A stretch of 64,000 nt of DNA from Isoperla grammatica (Eukaryota > Arthropoda > Insecta > Plecoptera > Perlodidae). The DNA lies in assembly GCA_945910005.1 (NCBI GenBank), contig CAMDTW010000240.1, forward strand, positions 248,001-312,000. Reading direction: 5' to 3'. A program made the translations under genes and the position numbers. Of this stretch, positions 10,080 to 23,700 are shown in pieces. Every line of letters begins with the position of its first letter. The first letter of the stretch is position 1. A model generated the notes under the pieces. The model was not told the DNA's origin, searched no databases, and worked only from the letters and a program-made list of their open reading frames with translations.

Positions 10080-12969
10080 AAGCACAATTTGTCCATTTCG
10101 TCACCTTTCGATAACTACTTTAGAAGTTACACCAACCGTTGAAAAATAATAATGTTAGTGTGCATTCTGAAAGAGTATTATGAAAATGCATAAATTGAGT
10201 TTTTTTGGCGTTTTTGGTTTAAATATGCATAAAATATAGAAATTGGCTGAGTTTAGTCTATCTACCACAAACTTCCAGTTTTAAGAGGAATCTTGCATAC
10301 GGCTGGGATTCCTAAGGGTTTCAACCAAATTGCACAAATCGTTGTTTCAGAGCGTTTCAGGCTCCAATAAGCACAATTTGTCCATTTCGTCACATTTCGA
10401 TAACTTCCATAGAAGTTACACCCTCCGTTGAAAAATAAGAATTATAGGCTGCATTCTTCAAGAGTATAATGAAAATGCATAAATTGAGTTTTTTCGTCGT
10501 TTTTGGTTAAAATATGCATAAAATATAGAAGTTGGCTGATTTTAGTCTATCTACCACAAACTTCCAGTTTTAAGAGGAATCTTGCATACGGCCGGGATTC
10601 CTAAGGGTTCCAACCAAAGTTGACAAATCGTTGTTTTAGAGCGTTTCAGGCTCCAATAAGCACAATTTATTCATTTCGTCACATTTCGATAACTTCTATA
10701 GAAGTTACACCCTCCGTCGAAAAATAAGAATTATAGGTTGCATTCTTCAAGAGTATAATGAAAATGCATAAATTGAGTTTTCTCGTCGTTTTTGGTTAAA
10801 ATATGGATAAAATATAGAAATTGGCTGATTTCAGTCTATCTACCACAAACTTCGAGTTTTAAGAGGAATCTTGCATACAGCTGGGATTCCTAAGTGTTTC
10901 AACCAAAGTTGACAAATCGTTGTTTTAGAGCGTTTCAGGCTCCAATAAGCACAATTTGACCATTGTGTCACCTTTCGATTACTTCTATAGAAGTTACACC
11001 CTCCGTTGAAAAATAAGAATTATAGGCTGCATTCTTCAAGAGTATAATGAAAATGCATAAATTGAGTTTTTTCGTCGTTTTTGGTTAAAATATGCATAAA
11101 ATATAGAAATTGGCTGATTTTAGTCTATCTACCACAAACTTCGAGTTTTAAGAGGAATCTTGCATACAGCTGGGATTCCTAAGTGTTTCAACCAAAGTTG
11201 ACAAATCGTTGTTTTAGAGCGTTTCAGGCTCCAATAAGCACAATTTGTCCATTTCGTCACATTTCGATATTTTCTAAAGAAGTTACACCCTCCGTCGAAA
11301 AATAAGAATAATAGGTTGCATTCTTCAAGAGTATAATGAAAATGCATAAATTGAGTTTTTTCGTCGTTTTTGGTTAAAATATGCATAAAATATAGAAATT
11401 GGCTGATTTTAGTCTATCTACCACAAACTTCCAGTTTTAAGAGGAATCTTGCATACGGCTGGGATTCCTAAGGGTTTCAACCAAATTGCACAAATCGTTG
11501 TTTTAGAGCGTTTCAGGCTCCAATAAGCACAATTTGTCCATTTCGTCACATTTCGATTACTTCTATAGAAGTTACACCCTCCGTCCTAAAATAAGAATTA
11601 TAGGTTGCATTCTTCAAGAGTATAATGAAAATGCATAAATTGAGTTTTTTCGTCGTTTTTAGTTAAAATATGCATAAAAAATAGAATTTGGCTGATTTCA
11701 GTCTATCTACCACAAACTTCCAGTTTTAAGAGGAATCTTGCATACGGCCGGGATTCCTAAGGGTTTCAACCAAAGTTGACAAATCGTTGTTTTAGAGCGT
11801 TTCAGGCTCCAATAAGCACAATTTGTCCATTTCGTCACATTTCGATAACTACTTTAGAAGTTACACCAACCGTTGAAAAATAATAATGTTAGTGTGCATT
11901 CTGAAAGAGTATTATGAAAATGCATAAATTGAGTTTTTTCGTCGTTTTTGGTTAAAATATGCATAAAATATAGAAATTGGCTGATTTTAGTATATCTACC
12001 ACAAACTTCCAGTTTTAAGAGGAATCTTGCATACGGATGGGATTCCTAAGGGTTTCAACCAAATTGCACAAATCGTTGTTTTAGAGCGTTTCAGGCTCCA
12101 ATAAGCACAATTTGTCCATTTCGTCACATTTCGATAACTTCTATAGAAGTTACACCCTCCGTCGAAAAATAAGAATTATAGGTTGCATTCTTCAAGAGTA
12201 TAATGAAAATGCATAAATTGAGTGTTTTCGTCGTTTCTGGTTAAAATATGCATAAAAAATAGAAATTGGCTGATTTCAGTCTATCTACCACAAACTTCCA
12301 GTTTTAAGAGGAATCTTGCATACGGCCGGGATTCCTAAGGGTTTAAACTAAAGTTGACAAATCGTTGTTTTAGAGCGTTTCAGGCTCCAATAAGCACAAT
12401 TTGTCCATTTCGTCACATTTCGATAACTTCTATAGAAGTTACACCCTCCGTTGAAAAATAAGAATTATAGGCCGCATTCTTCAAGAGTATAATGAAAATG
12501 CATAAATTGAGTTTTTTCATCGTTTTTGGTTAAAATATGCATAAAATATAGAAATTGGCTGATTTTAGTCTATCTACCACAAACTTCCAGTTTTAAGAGG
12601 AATCTTGCATACGTCTGGGATTCCTAAGGGTTTCAACCAAATTGCACAAATCGTTGTTTTAGAGCGTTTCAGGCTCCAATAAGGACAATTTGTCCATTTC
12701 GTCACATTTCGATAACTTCTATAGAAGTTACACCCTCCGTCGAAAAATTAGAATTATAGGTTGCATTCTTCAAGAGTATAATGAAAATGCATAAATTGAG
12801 TTTTCTCGTCGTTTTTGGTTAAAATATGGATAAAATATAGAAATTGGCTGATTTCAGTCTATCTACCACAAACTTCGAGTTTTAAGAGGAATCTTGCATA
12901 CAGCTGGGATTCCTAAGTGTTTCAACCAAAGTTGACAAATCATTGTTTTAGAGCGTTTCAGGCTCCAAT
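10080..12969 (+). repeat. HOR unit B1 (10 monomers, 2890 bp)
   Basis: Markers repeat exactly 2890 bp downstream: CACCTTTCGATAAC (10103 and 12993), TAACTTCCATAG (10401 and 13291), CAATTTATTCATTTCG (about 10664 and 13554), TTTGACCATTGTGTCACC (about 10956 and 13846), CGATATTTTCTAAAG (about 11264 and 14154), CCGTCCTAAAATAAG (about 11581 and 14471) and AATAAGGACAATT (12679 and 15569). An 85-codon minus-strand open frame at 11129-11386 recurs identically at 14019-14276, which supports the copying; it is not a gene. Some monomers resemble members of A (for example TTTAAACTAAAG near 12340, as near 1390). Confidence 0.92.
12681..12969 (+). repeat. Chimeric monomer at the B1/B2 junction
   Basis: The left part (AAGGACAATT, CGAAAAATTAG) matches monomer 15571 and the A monomer at 1731. 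From about 12800 the right part (TTTTCTCGTCG, TATGGATAAAATATAG, CTTCGAGTTTTAAG, CAGCTGGGATTCC, AAGTGTTTC) matches a different monomer type, such as the one near 10660-10945. The switch lies within about 40 bp around 12760-12800, as expected for an unequal crossover or conversion end. Confidence 0.8.
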
Positions 12970-15851
12970 AAGCACAATTTGTCCATTTCGTCACCTTTCG
13001 ATAACTACTTTAGAAGTTACACCAACCGTTGAAAAATAATAATGTTAGTGTGCATTCTGAAAGAGTATTATGAAAATGCATAAATTGAGTTTTTTTGGCG
13101 TTTTTGGTTTAAATATGCATAAAATATAGAAATTGGCTGAGTTTAGTCTATCTACCACAAACTTCCAGTTTTAAGAGGAATCTTGCATACGGCTGGGATT
13201 CCTAAGGGTTTCAACCAAATTGCACAAATCGTTGTTTCAGAGCGTTTCAGGCTCCAATAAGCACAATTTGTCCATTTCGTCACATTTCGATAACTTCCAT
13301 AGAAGTTACACCCTCCGTTGAAAAATAAGAATTATAGGCTGCATTCTTCAAGAGTATAATGAAAATGCATAAATTGAGTTTTTTCGTCGTTTTTGGTTAA
13401 AATATGCATAAAATATAGAAGTTGGCTGATTTTAGTCTATCTACCACAAACTTCCAGTTTTAAGAGGAATCTTGCATACGGCCGGGATTCCTAAGGGTTC
13501 CAACCAAAGTTGACAAATCGTTGTTTTAGAGCGTTTCAGGCTCCAATAAGCACAATTTATTCATTTCGTCACATTTCGATAACTTCTATAGAAGTTACAC
13601 CCTCCGTCGAAAAATAAGAATTATAGGTTGCATTCTTCAAGAGTATAATGAAAATGCATAAATTGAGTTTTCTCGTCGTTTTTGGTTAAAATATGGATAA
13701 AATATAGAAATTGGCTGATTTCAGTCTATCTACCACAAACTTCGAGTTTTAAGAGGAATCTTGCATACAGCTGGGATTCCTAAGTGTTTCAACCAAAGTT
13801 GACAAATCGTTGTTTTAGAGCGTTTCAGGCTCCAATAAGCACAATTTGACCATTGTGTCACCTTTCGATTACTTCTATAGAAGTTACACCCTCCGTTGAA
13901 AAATAAGAATTATAGGCTGCATTCTTCAAGAGTATAATGAAAATGCATAAATTGAGTTTTTTCGTCGTTTTTGGTTAAAATATGCATAAAATATAGAAAT
14001 TGGCTGATTTTAGTCTATCTACCACAAACTTCGAGTTTTAAGAGGAATCTTGCATACAGCTGGGATTCCTAAGTGTTTCAACCAAAGTTGACAAATCGTT
14101 GTTTTAGAGCGTTTCAGGCTCCAATAAGCACAATTTGTCCATTTCGTCACATTTCGATATTTTCTAAAGAAGTTACACCCTCCGTCGAAAAATAAGAATA
14201 ATAGGTTGCATTCTTCAAGAGTATAATGAAAATGCATAAATTGAGTTTTTTCGTCGTTTTTGGTTAAAATATGCATAAAATATAGAAATTGGCTGATTTT
14301 AGTCTATCTACCACAAACTTCCAGTTTTAAGAGGAATCTTGCATACGGCTGGGATTCCTAAGGGTTTCAACCAAATTGCACAAATCGTTGTTTTAGAGCG
14401 TTTCAGGCTCCAATAAGCACAATTTGTCCATTTCGTCACATTTCGATTACTTCTATAGAAGTTACACCCTCCGTCCTAAAATAAGAATTATAGGTTGCAT
14501 TCTTCAAGAGTATAATGAAAATGCATAAATTGAGTTTTTTCGTCGTTTTTAGTTAAAATATGCATAAAAAATAGAATTTGGCTGATTTCAGTCTATCTAC
14601 CACAAACTTCCAGTTTTAAGAGGAATCTTGCATACGGCCGGGATTCCTAAGGGTTTCAACCAAAGTTGACAAATCGTTGTTTTAGAGCGTTTCAGGCTCC
14701 AATAAGCACAATTTGTCCATTTCGTCACATTTCGATAACTACTTTAGAAGTTACACCAACCGTTGAAAAATAATAATGTTAGTGTGCATTCTGAAAGAGT
14801 ATTATGAAAATGCATAAATTGAGTTTTTTCGTCGTTTTTGGTTAAAATATGCATAAAATATAGAAATTGGCTGATTTTAGTATATCTACCACAAACTTCC
14901 AGTTTTAAGAGGAATCTTGCATACGGATGGGATTCCTAAGGGTTTCAACCAAATTGCACAAATCGTTGTTTTAGAGCGTTTCAGGCTCCAATAAGCACAA
15001 TTTGTCCATTTCGTCACATTTCGATAACTTCTATAGAAGTTACACCCTCCGTCGAAAAATAAGAATTATAGGTTGCATTCTTCAAGAGTATAATGAAAAT
15101 GCATAAATTGAGTGTTTTCGTCGTTTCTGGTTAAAATATGCATAAAAAATAGAAATTGGCTGATTTCAGTCTATCTACCACAAACTTCCAGTTTTAAGAG
15201 GAATCTTGCATACGGCCGGGATTCCTAAGGGTTTAAACTAAAGTTGACAAATCGTTGTTTTAGAGCGTTTCAGGCTCCAATAAGCACAATTTGTCCATTT
15301 CGTCACATTTCGATAACTTCTGTAGAAGTTACACCCTCCGTTGAAAAATAAGAATTATAGGCCGCATTCTTCAAGAGTATAATGAAAATGCATAAATTGA
15401 GTTTTTTCATCGTTTTTGGTTAAAATATGCATAAAATATAGAAATTGGCTGATTTTAGTCTATCTACCACAAACTTCCAGTTTTAAGAGGAATCTTGCAT
15501 ACGTCTGGGATTCCTAAGGGTTTCAACCAAATTGCACAAATCGTTGTTTTAGAGCGTTTCAGGCTCCAATAAGGACAATTTGTCCATTTCGTCACATTTC
15601 GATAACTTCTATAGAAGTTACACCCTCCGTCGAAAAAATTAGAATTATAGGTTGCATTCTTCAAGAGTATAATGAAAATGCATAAATTGAGTTTTTTCGT
15701 CGTTTTTGGTTAAAATATGCATAAAAAAGTAGAAATTGGCTGATTTCAGTCTATCTACCACAAACTTCCAGTTTTACGCATACGGCCGGGATTCCTAAGG
15801 GTTTCAACCAAAGTTGACAAATCGTTGTTTTAGAGCGTTTCAGGCTCCAAT
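12970..15851 (+). repeat. HOR unit B2 (10 monomers)
   Basis: A tandem copy of B1 that is nearly identical up to about 15690. The tenth monomer (15571-15851) keeps AAGGACAATT but has one extra A (CGAAAAAATTAG). It then follows the A-type short monomer, with TTTTACGCATACGG near 15773, instead of the B1 version. The transition leads into a diverged A copy. Confidence 0.88.
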
Positions 15852-18800
15852 AAGCACAATTTGTCCATTTCGTCATATTTCGATAACTTCTATAGAAGTA
15901 CACCCTCCGTTGAAAAATAAGAATTATAGGCTGCATTCTTCAAGAGTATAATGAAAATGCATAAATTGAGTTTTTTCGTCGTTTTTGGTTAAAATATGCA
16001 TAAAATATAGAAATTGGCTGATTTCAGTCTATCTACCACAAACTTCCAGTTTTAAGAGGAATCTTGCATACGGCTGGGATTCCTAAGGCTTTCAACCAAA
16101 GTTGACAAATCGTTGTTTTAGAGCGTTTCAGGCTCCAATAAGCACAATTTGTCCATTTCGTCACATTTCGATAACTACTTTAGAAGTTACACCAACCGTT
16201 GAAAAATAATAATGTTAGGGTGCATTCTGAAAGAGTATTATGAAAATGCATAAATTGAGTTTTTTGGTCGTTTTTGGTTAAAATATGCATAAAATATAGA
16301 AATTGGCTGATTTTAGTCTATCTACCACAAACTTCCAGTTTTAAGAGGAATCTTGCATACGGCCGGGATTCCTAAGGGTTTCAACTAAAGTTGACAAATC
16401 GTTGTTTTAGAGCGTTTCAGGCTCCAATAAGAACAATTTGTCCATTTCGTCACATTTCGATAACTACTTTAGAAGTTACACCAACCGTTGAAAAATAATA
16501 ATGTTAGTGTGCATTCTGAAAGAGTATTATGAAAATGCATAAATTGAGTTTTTTGGTCGTTTTTGGTTAAAATATGCATAAAATATAGAAATTAGCTGAT
16601 TTTAGTCTATCTACCACAAACTTCCAGTTTTAAGAGGAATCTTGCATACGGCCGGGATTCCTAAGGGTTTCAACCAAAGTTGACAAATTGTTGTTTTAGA
16701 GCGTTTCAGGCTCCAATAAGCACAATTTGTCCATTTCGTCATATTTCGATAACTTCTATAGAAGTTACACCCTCCGTTGAAAAATAAGAATTATAGGCTG
16801 CATTCTTCAAGAGTATAATGAAAATGCATAAATTGAGTTTTTTCGTCGTTTTTGGTTAAAATATGCATAAAATATTGAAATTGGCTGATTTTAGTCTATC
16901 TACCACAAACTTCCAGTTTTAAGAGGAATCTTGCATACGGCTGGGATTCCTAAGGGTTTCAACCAAATTGCACAAATCGTTGTTTTAGAGCGTTTCAGGT
17001 TCCAATAAGCACAATTTGTCCATGTCGTCACATTTCGATATCTTCTATAGAAGTTACACCCTCCGTTGAAAAATAAGAATTATAGGCTGCATTCTTCAAG
17101 AGTATAATGAAAATGCATAAATTGAGTTTTTTCGTCGTTTTTGGTTAAAATATGCATAAAATATAGAAATTGGCTGATTTTAGTCTATCTACCACAAACT
17201 TCCAGTTTTAAGAGGAATCTTGCATACGGCTGGGATTCCTAAGGGTTTCAACCAAATTGCACAAATCGTTGTTTTAGAGCGTTTCAGGCTCCAATAAGCA
17301 CAATTTGTCCATTTCGTCACATTTCGATAACTTCTATAGAAGTTACACCCTCCGTCGAAAAATAAGAATTATAGGTTGCATTCTTCAAGATTATAATGAA
17401 AATGCATAAATTGAGTTTTTTCGTCGTTTTTGGTTAAAATATGCATAAAAAATAGAAATTGGCTGATTTCAGTATATCTACCACAAACTTCCAGTTTTAA
17501 GAGGAATCTTGCATACGGCCGGGATTCCTAAGAGTTTCAACCAAAGTTGACAAATCGTTGTTTTAGAGCGTTTCAGGCTCCAATAAGCACAATTTGTCCA
17601 TTTCGTCACATTTCGATAACTTCTATAGAAGTTACACCCTCCGTCGAAAAATAAGAATTATAGGTTGCATTCTTCAAGAGTATAATGAAAATGCATAAAT
17701 TGAGTTTTTTCGTCGTTTTTGGTTAAAATATGCATAAAAAAGAGAAATTGGCTGATTTCAGTCTATCTACCACAAACTTCCAGTTTTAAGAGGAATCTTG
17801 CATACGGCCGGGATTCCTAAGGGTTTCAACCAAAGTTGACAAATCGTCTTTTTAGAGCGTTTCAGGCTCCAATAAGCACAATTTGTCCATTTCGTCACAT
17901 TTCGATAACTTCTATAGAAGTTACACCCTCCGTTGAAAAATAAGAATTATAGGCTGCATTCTTCAAGAGTATAATGAAAATGCATAAATTGAGTTTTTTC
18001 GTCGTTTTTGGTTAAAATATGCATAAAATATAGAAATTGGCTGATTTTAGTCTATCTACTACAAACTTCCAGTTTTAAGAGGAATCTTGCATACGGCTGG
18101 GATTCCTAAGGGTTTCAACCAAAGTTGACAAATCGTTGTTTTAGAGCGTTTTAGGCTCCAATAAGCACAATTTGTCCATTTCGTCACATTCCGATAACTT
18201 CTATAGAAGTAACACCCTCCGTCGAAAAATAAGAATTATAGGTTGCATTCTTTAAGAGTATAATGAAAATGCATAAATTGAGTTTTTTCGTCGTTTTTGG
18301 TTAAAATATGCATAAAAAATAGAAATTTTCAGATTTCAGTCTATCTACCACAAACTTCGAGTTTTAAGAGGAATCTTGCATACAGCTGGGATTCCTAAGT
18401 GTTTCACCTAAGTTGACAAATCGTTGTTTTAGAGCGTTTCAGGCTCCAATAAGCACAATTTGTCCATTTCGTCACCTTTCGATAACTAATTTAGAAGTTA
18501 CACCAACCGTTGAAAAATAATAATGTTAGTGTGCATTCTGAAAGAGTATTATGAAAATGTATAAATTGAGTTTTTTTGGCGTTTTTGGTTTAAATATGCA
18601 TAAAATATAGTAATTGGCTGATTTTAGTCTATCTACCACAAACTTCCAGTTTTAAGAGGAATCTTGCATACGGCTGGGATTCCTAAGGGTTTCAACCAAA
18701 TTGCACAAATCGTTGTTTTAGAGCGTTTCAGGCTCCAATAAGCACAATGTGTCCATTTCGTCACATTTCGATAACTTCTATAGAAGTTACACCCTCCGTT

Positions 18801-20755
18801 GAAAAATAAGAATTATATTTTGCATTCTTCAAGAGTATTATGAAAATGCATAAATTGAGTTTTTTGGTCGTTTTTGGTTAAAATATGGATAAAATATAGA
18901 AATTGGCTGATTTCAGTCTATCTACCACAAACTTCGAGTTTTAAGAGGAATCTTGCATACAGCTGGGATTCCTAAGTGTTTCACCTAAGTTGACAAATCG
19001 TTGTTTTAGAGCGTTTCAGGCTCCAATAAGCACAATTTGTCCATTTCGTCACATATCGATTACTTCTATAGGAGTTACACCCTCCGTTGAAAAATAAGAA
19101 TTATAGGCTGCATTCTTCAAGAGTATAATGAAAATGCATAAATTGAGTTTTTTCGTCGTTTTTGGTTAAAATATGCATAAAATATAGAAATTGGCTGATT
19201 TTAGTCTACCACAAACTTTGAGTTTTAAGAGGAATCTTGCATACAGCTGGGATTCCTAAGTGTTTTAACCAAAGTTGACAAATCGTTGTTTAAGAGCGTT
19301 TCAGGCTCCAATAAGCACAATTTGTCCATTTCGTCACATTTCGATATTTTCTATAGAAGTTACACCCTCCGTCGAAAAATAAGAATTATAGGTTGCATTC
19401 TTCAAGAGTATAATGAAAATGCATAAATTGAGTTTTTTCGTCGTTTTTCGTTAAAATATGCATAAAAAATAGAAATTGGCTGATTTCAGTCTATCTACCA
19501 CACACTTCCAGTTTTAAGAAGAATCTTGCATACGGCCGGGATTCCTAAGGGTTTCAACCAAAGTTGACAAATCGTTGTTTTAGAGCGTTTCAGGCTCCAA
19601 TAAGCACAATTTGTCTATTTCGTCACATTTCGATAACTTCTATAGAAGTTACATCCTCCGTTGGAAAATAAGAATTATAGGCTGCATTCTTCAAGAGTAT
19701 AATGAAAATGCATAAATTGAGTTTTTTCGTCGTTTTTGGTTAAAATATGCATAAAATATAGAAATTGGCTAATTTAGTCTATCTACCACAAACTTCCAGT
19801 TTTAAGAGGAATCTTAAATACGGCCGGGATTTCTAAGGGTTCCAACCAAAGTTGACAAATCGTTGTTTTAGAGCGTTTCAGGCTCCAATAAGCACAATTT
19901 GTCCATTTCGTCACATTTCGATAACTTCTATAGAAGTTACACCCTCCGTCGAAAAATAAGAATTCTAGGTTGCATTCTTCAAGAGTATAATGAAAATGCA
20001 TAAATTGAGTTTTTTCGTCGTTTTTTTTTAAATATGGATAAAATATAGAAATTGGCTGATTTCAGTCTATCTACCACAAACTTCGAGTTTTAAGAGGAAT
20101 CTTGCATACAGCTGGGATTCCTAAGTGTTTCAACCAAAGTTGACAAATCGTTGTTTTAGAGCGTTTTAGGCTCCAATAAGCACAATTTGTCCATTTCGTC
20201 ACCTTTCGATAAATACTTTAGAAGTTACACCAACCGTTGAAAAATAATAATGTTAGTGTGCATTCTGAAAGAGTATTATGAAAATGCATAAATTGAGTTT
20301 TTTTGGCGTTTTTGGTTTAAATATGCATAAAATATAGTAATTGGCTGATTTTAGTCTATCTACCACAAACTTCCAGTTTTAAGAGGAATCTTGCATACGG
20401 CTGGGATTCCTAAGGGTTTCAACCAAATTGCACAAATCGTTGTTTTAGAGCGTTTCAGGCTCCAATAAGCACAATTTGTCCATTTCGTCACATTTCGATT
20501 ACTTCTATAGAAGTTACACCCTCCGTCGAAAAATAAGAATTATAGGTTGCATTCTTCAAGAGTATAATGAAAATGCATAAATTGAGTTTTTTCGTAGTTT
20601 TTGGTTAAAATATGCATAAAATATAGAAATTGGCTGATTTTAGTCTATCTACCACACACTTCCAGTTTTAAGAAGAATCTTGCATACGGCCGGGATTCCT
20701 AAGGGTTTCAACCAAAGTTGACAAATCGTTGTTTAAGAGCGTTTCAGGCTCCAAT
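15852..20755 (+). repeat. Diverged A-type segment A3 (17 monomers)
   Basis: Starts: 15852, 16140, 16429, 16718, 17007, 17296, 17585, 17874, 18163, 18451, 18740, 19028, 19313, 19602, 19890, 20178, 20467. Order matches A in two blocks: 15852-16717 to monomers 2010-2588, and 17585-20177 to monomers 2877-5185. Three monomers (16718, 17007, 17296) are extra relative to A1. The last two are a GGCG-type copy and a class I copy. Its divergence from A1 is greater than that of A4 (for example CTTAAATACGG at about 19812, GAAATTTTCAGATT near 18323, TTTCACCTAAGTTG near 18400), so it is an older copy. Confidence 0.82.
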
Positions 20756-23700
20756 AAGCACAATTTGTCCATTTCGTCACATTTCGATAGATTCTATAGA
20801 AGTTACACCCTCCGTTGAAAAATAAGAATTATAGGCTGCATTCTTCAAGAGTATAATGAAAATGCATAAATTGAGTTTTTTCGTCGTTTTTGGTTAAAAT
20901 ATGCATAAAAAATAGAAATTGGCTGATTTCAGTCTATCTACCACACACTTCCAGTTTTAAGAAGAATATGCATACGGCCGGGATTCCTAAGGGTTTCAAC
21001 CAAAGTTGACAAATCGTTGTTTTAGAGCGTTTCAGGCTCCAATAAGCACAATTTGTCCATTTCGTCACATTTCGATAACTTCTATGGTAGTTACACCCTC
21101 CGTTGAAAAATAAGAATTATAGGCTGCATTCTTCAAGAGTATAATGAAAATGCATAAATTGAGTTTTTTCGTCGTTTTTGGTTAAAATATGCATAAAATA
21201 TAGAAATTGGCTGATTTAAGTCTATCTACCACAAACTTCCAGTTTTAAGAGGAATCTTGAATACGGCCGGGATTCCTAAGGGTTCCAACCAAAGTTGACA
21301 AATCGTTGTTTTAGAGCGTTTCAGGCTCCAATAAGCACAATTTGTCCATTTTGTCACATTTCGATAACTTCTATAGAAGTTACACCCTCCGTCGAAAAAT
21401 AAGAATTATAGGTTGCATTCTTCAAGAGTATAATGAAAATGCATAAATTGAGTTTTTTCGTCGTTTTTTTTTAAATATGGATAAAAAATAGAAATTGGCT
21501 GATTTCAGTCTATCTACCACAAACTTCGAGTTTTAAGAGGAATCTTGCATACAGCTGGGATTCCTAAGTGTTTCAACCAAAGTTGACAAATCGTTGTTTT
21601 AGAGCGTTTCAGGCTCCAATAAGCACAATTTGTCCATTTCGTCACATTTCGATAACTACTTTAGAAGTTACACCAACCGTTGAAAATAATAATGTTAGTG
21701 TGCATTCTGAAAGAGTATTATGAAAATGCATAAATTGAGTTTTTTCGTCGTTTTTGGTTAAAATATGCATAAAATATAGAAATTGGCTGATTTTAGTATA
21801 TCTACCACAAACTTCCAGTTTTAAGAGGAATCTTCCATACGGATGGGATTCCTAAGGGTTTCAACCAAATTGCACAAATCGTTGTTTTAGAGCGTTTCAG
21901 GCTCCAATAAGCACAATTTGTCCATTTCGTCACATTTCGATAACTTCTATAGAAGTTACACCCTCCGTCGAAAAATAAGAATTATAGGTTGCATTCTTCA
22001 AGAGTATAATGTAAATGCATAAATTGAGTTTATCGTCGTTTCTGGTTAAAATATGCATAAAAAATAGAAATTGGCTAATTTCAGTCTATCTACCACAAAC
22101 TTCCAGTTTTAAGAGGAATCTTGCATACGGCCGGGATTCCTAAGGGTTTAAACTAAAGTTGACAAATCGTTGTTTTAGAGCGTTTCAGGCTCCAATAAGC
22201 TTAATTTGTCCATTTCGTCACATTTCGATAACTTCTATAGAAGTTACACCCTCCGTCGAAAAATTAGAATTATAGGTTGCATTCTTCAAGAGTATAATGA
22301 AAATGCATAAATTGAGTTTTTTCGTCGTTTTTGGTTAAAATATGCATAAAAAATAGAAATTGGCTGATTTCAGTCTATCTACCACAAACTTCCAGTTTTA
22401 AGCATACGGCCGGGATTCCTAAGGGTTTCAACCAAAGTTGACAAATCGTTGTTTTAGAGCGTTTCAGGCTCCAATAAGCACAATTTGTCCATTTCGTCAC
22501 ATTTCGATAACTTCTATAGAAGTTACACCCTCCGTTGAAAAATAAGAATTATAGGCTGCATTCTTCAAGAGTATAATGAAAATGCATAAATTGAGTTTTT
22601 TCGTCGTTTTTGGTTAAAATATGCATAAAATATAGAAATTGGCTGATTTCAGTCTATCTACCATAAACTTCCAGTTTTAAGAGGAATCTTGCATACGGCT
22701 GGGATTCTTAAGGGTTTCAACCAAAGTTGACAAATCGTTGTTTTAGAGAGTTTCAGGCTCCAATAAGCACAATTTGTCCATTTCGTCACATTTCGATAAC
22801 TACTTTAGAAGTTACACCAACCGTTGAAAAATAATAATGTTAGTGTGCATTCTGAAAGAGTATTATGAAAATGCATAAATTGAGTTTTTTGGTCGTTTTT
22901 GGTTAAAATATGCATAAAATATAGAAATTGGCTGATTTTAGTCTATCTACCACAAACTTCCAGTTTTAAGAAGAATCTTGCATACGGCCGGGATTCCTAA
23001 GGGTTTCAACTAAAGTTGACAAATCGTTGTTTTAGAGCGTTTCAGGATCCAATAAGCACAATTTGTCCATTTCGTCACATTTCGATAACTACTTTAGAAG
23101 TTACACCAACCGTTGAAAAATAATAACGTTAGTGTGCATTCTGAAAGAGTATTATGAAAATGTATAAATTGAGTTTTTTGGTCGTTTTTGGTTAAAATAT
23201 GCATAAAATATAGAAATTGGCTGATTTTAGTCTATCTACCACAAACTTCCAGTTTAAAGAGGAATCTTGCATACGGCTGGGATTCCTAAGGGTTTCAACC
23301 AAATTGCACAAATCGTTGTTTTAGAGCGTTTCAGGCTCCATTAAGCACAATTTGTCCATTTCGTCACATTTCGATAACTTCTATAGAAGTTACACCCTCC
23401 GTCGAAAAATAAGAATTATAGGTTGCATTCTTCAAGAGTATAATGAAAATGCATAAATTGAGTTTTTTCGTCGTTTTTGGTTAAAATATGCATAAAAAAG
23501 AGAAATTGGCTGATTTCAGTCTATCTACCACAAACTTCCAGTTTTAAGAGGAATCTTGCATACGGCCGGGATTCCTAAGGGTTTCAACCAAAGTTGACAA
23601 ATCGTTTTTTTAGAGCGTTTCAGGCTCCAATAAGCACAATTTGTCCATTTCGTCACATTTCGATAACTTCTATAGAAGTTACACCCTCCGTTGAAAAATA

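Noticed and set aside
11129..11386. Minus-strand open frame of 85 codons, identical at 14019-14276, with relatives at 8082, 15464, 15751, 19783, 55668 and 57689
   Set aside because: These frames are the same satellite strand read through one monomer; because the period is not a multiple of three, the frame closes in the next copy. They appear only where small indels or substitutions remove a stop, and no protein family is recognisable.
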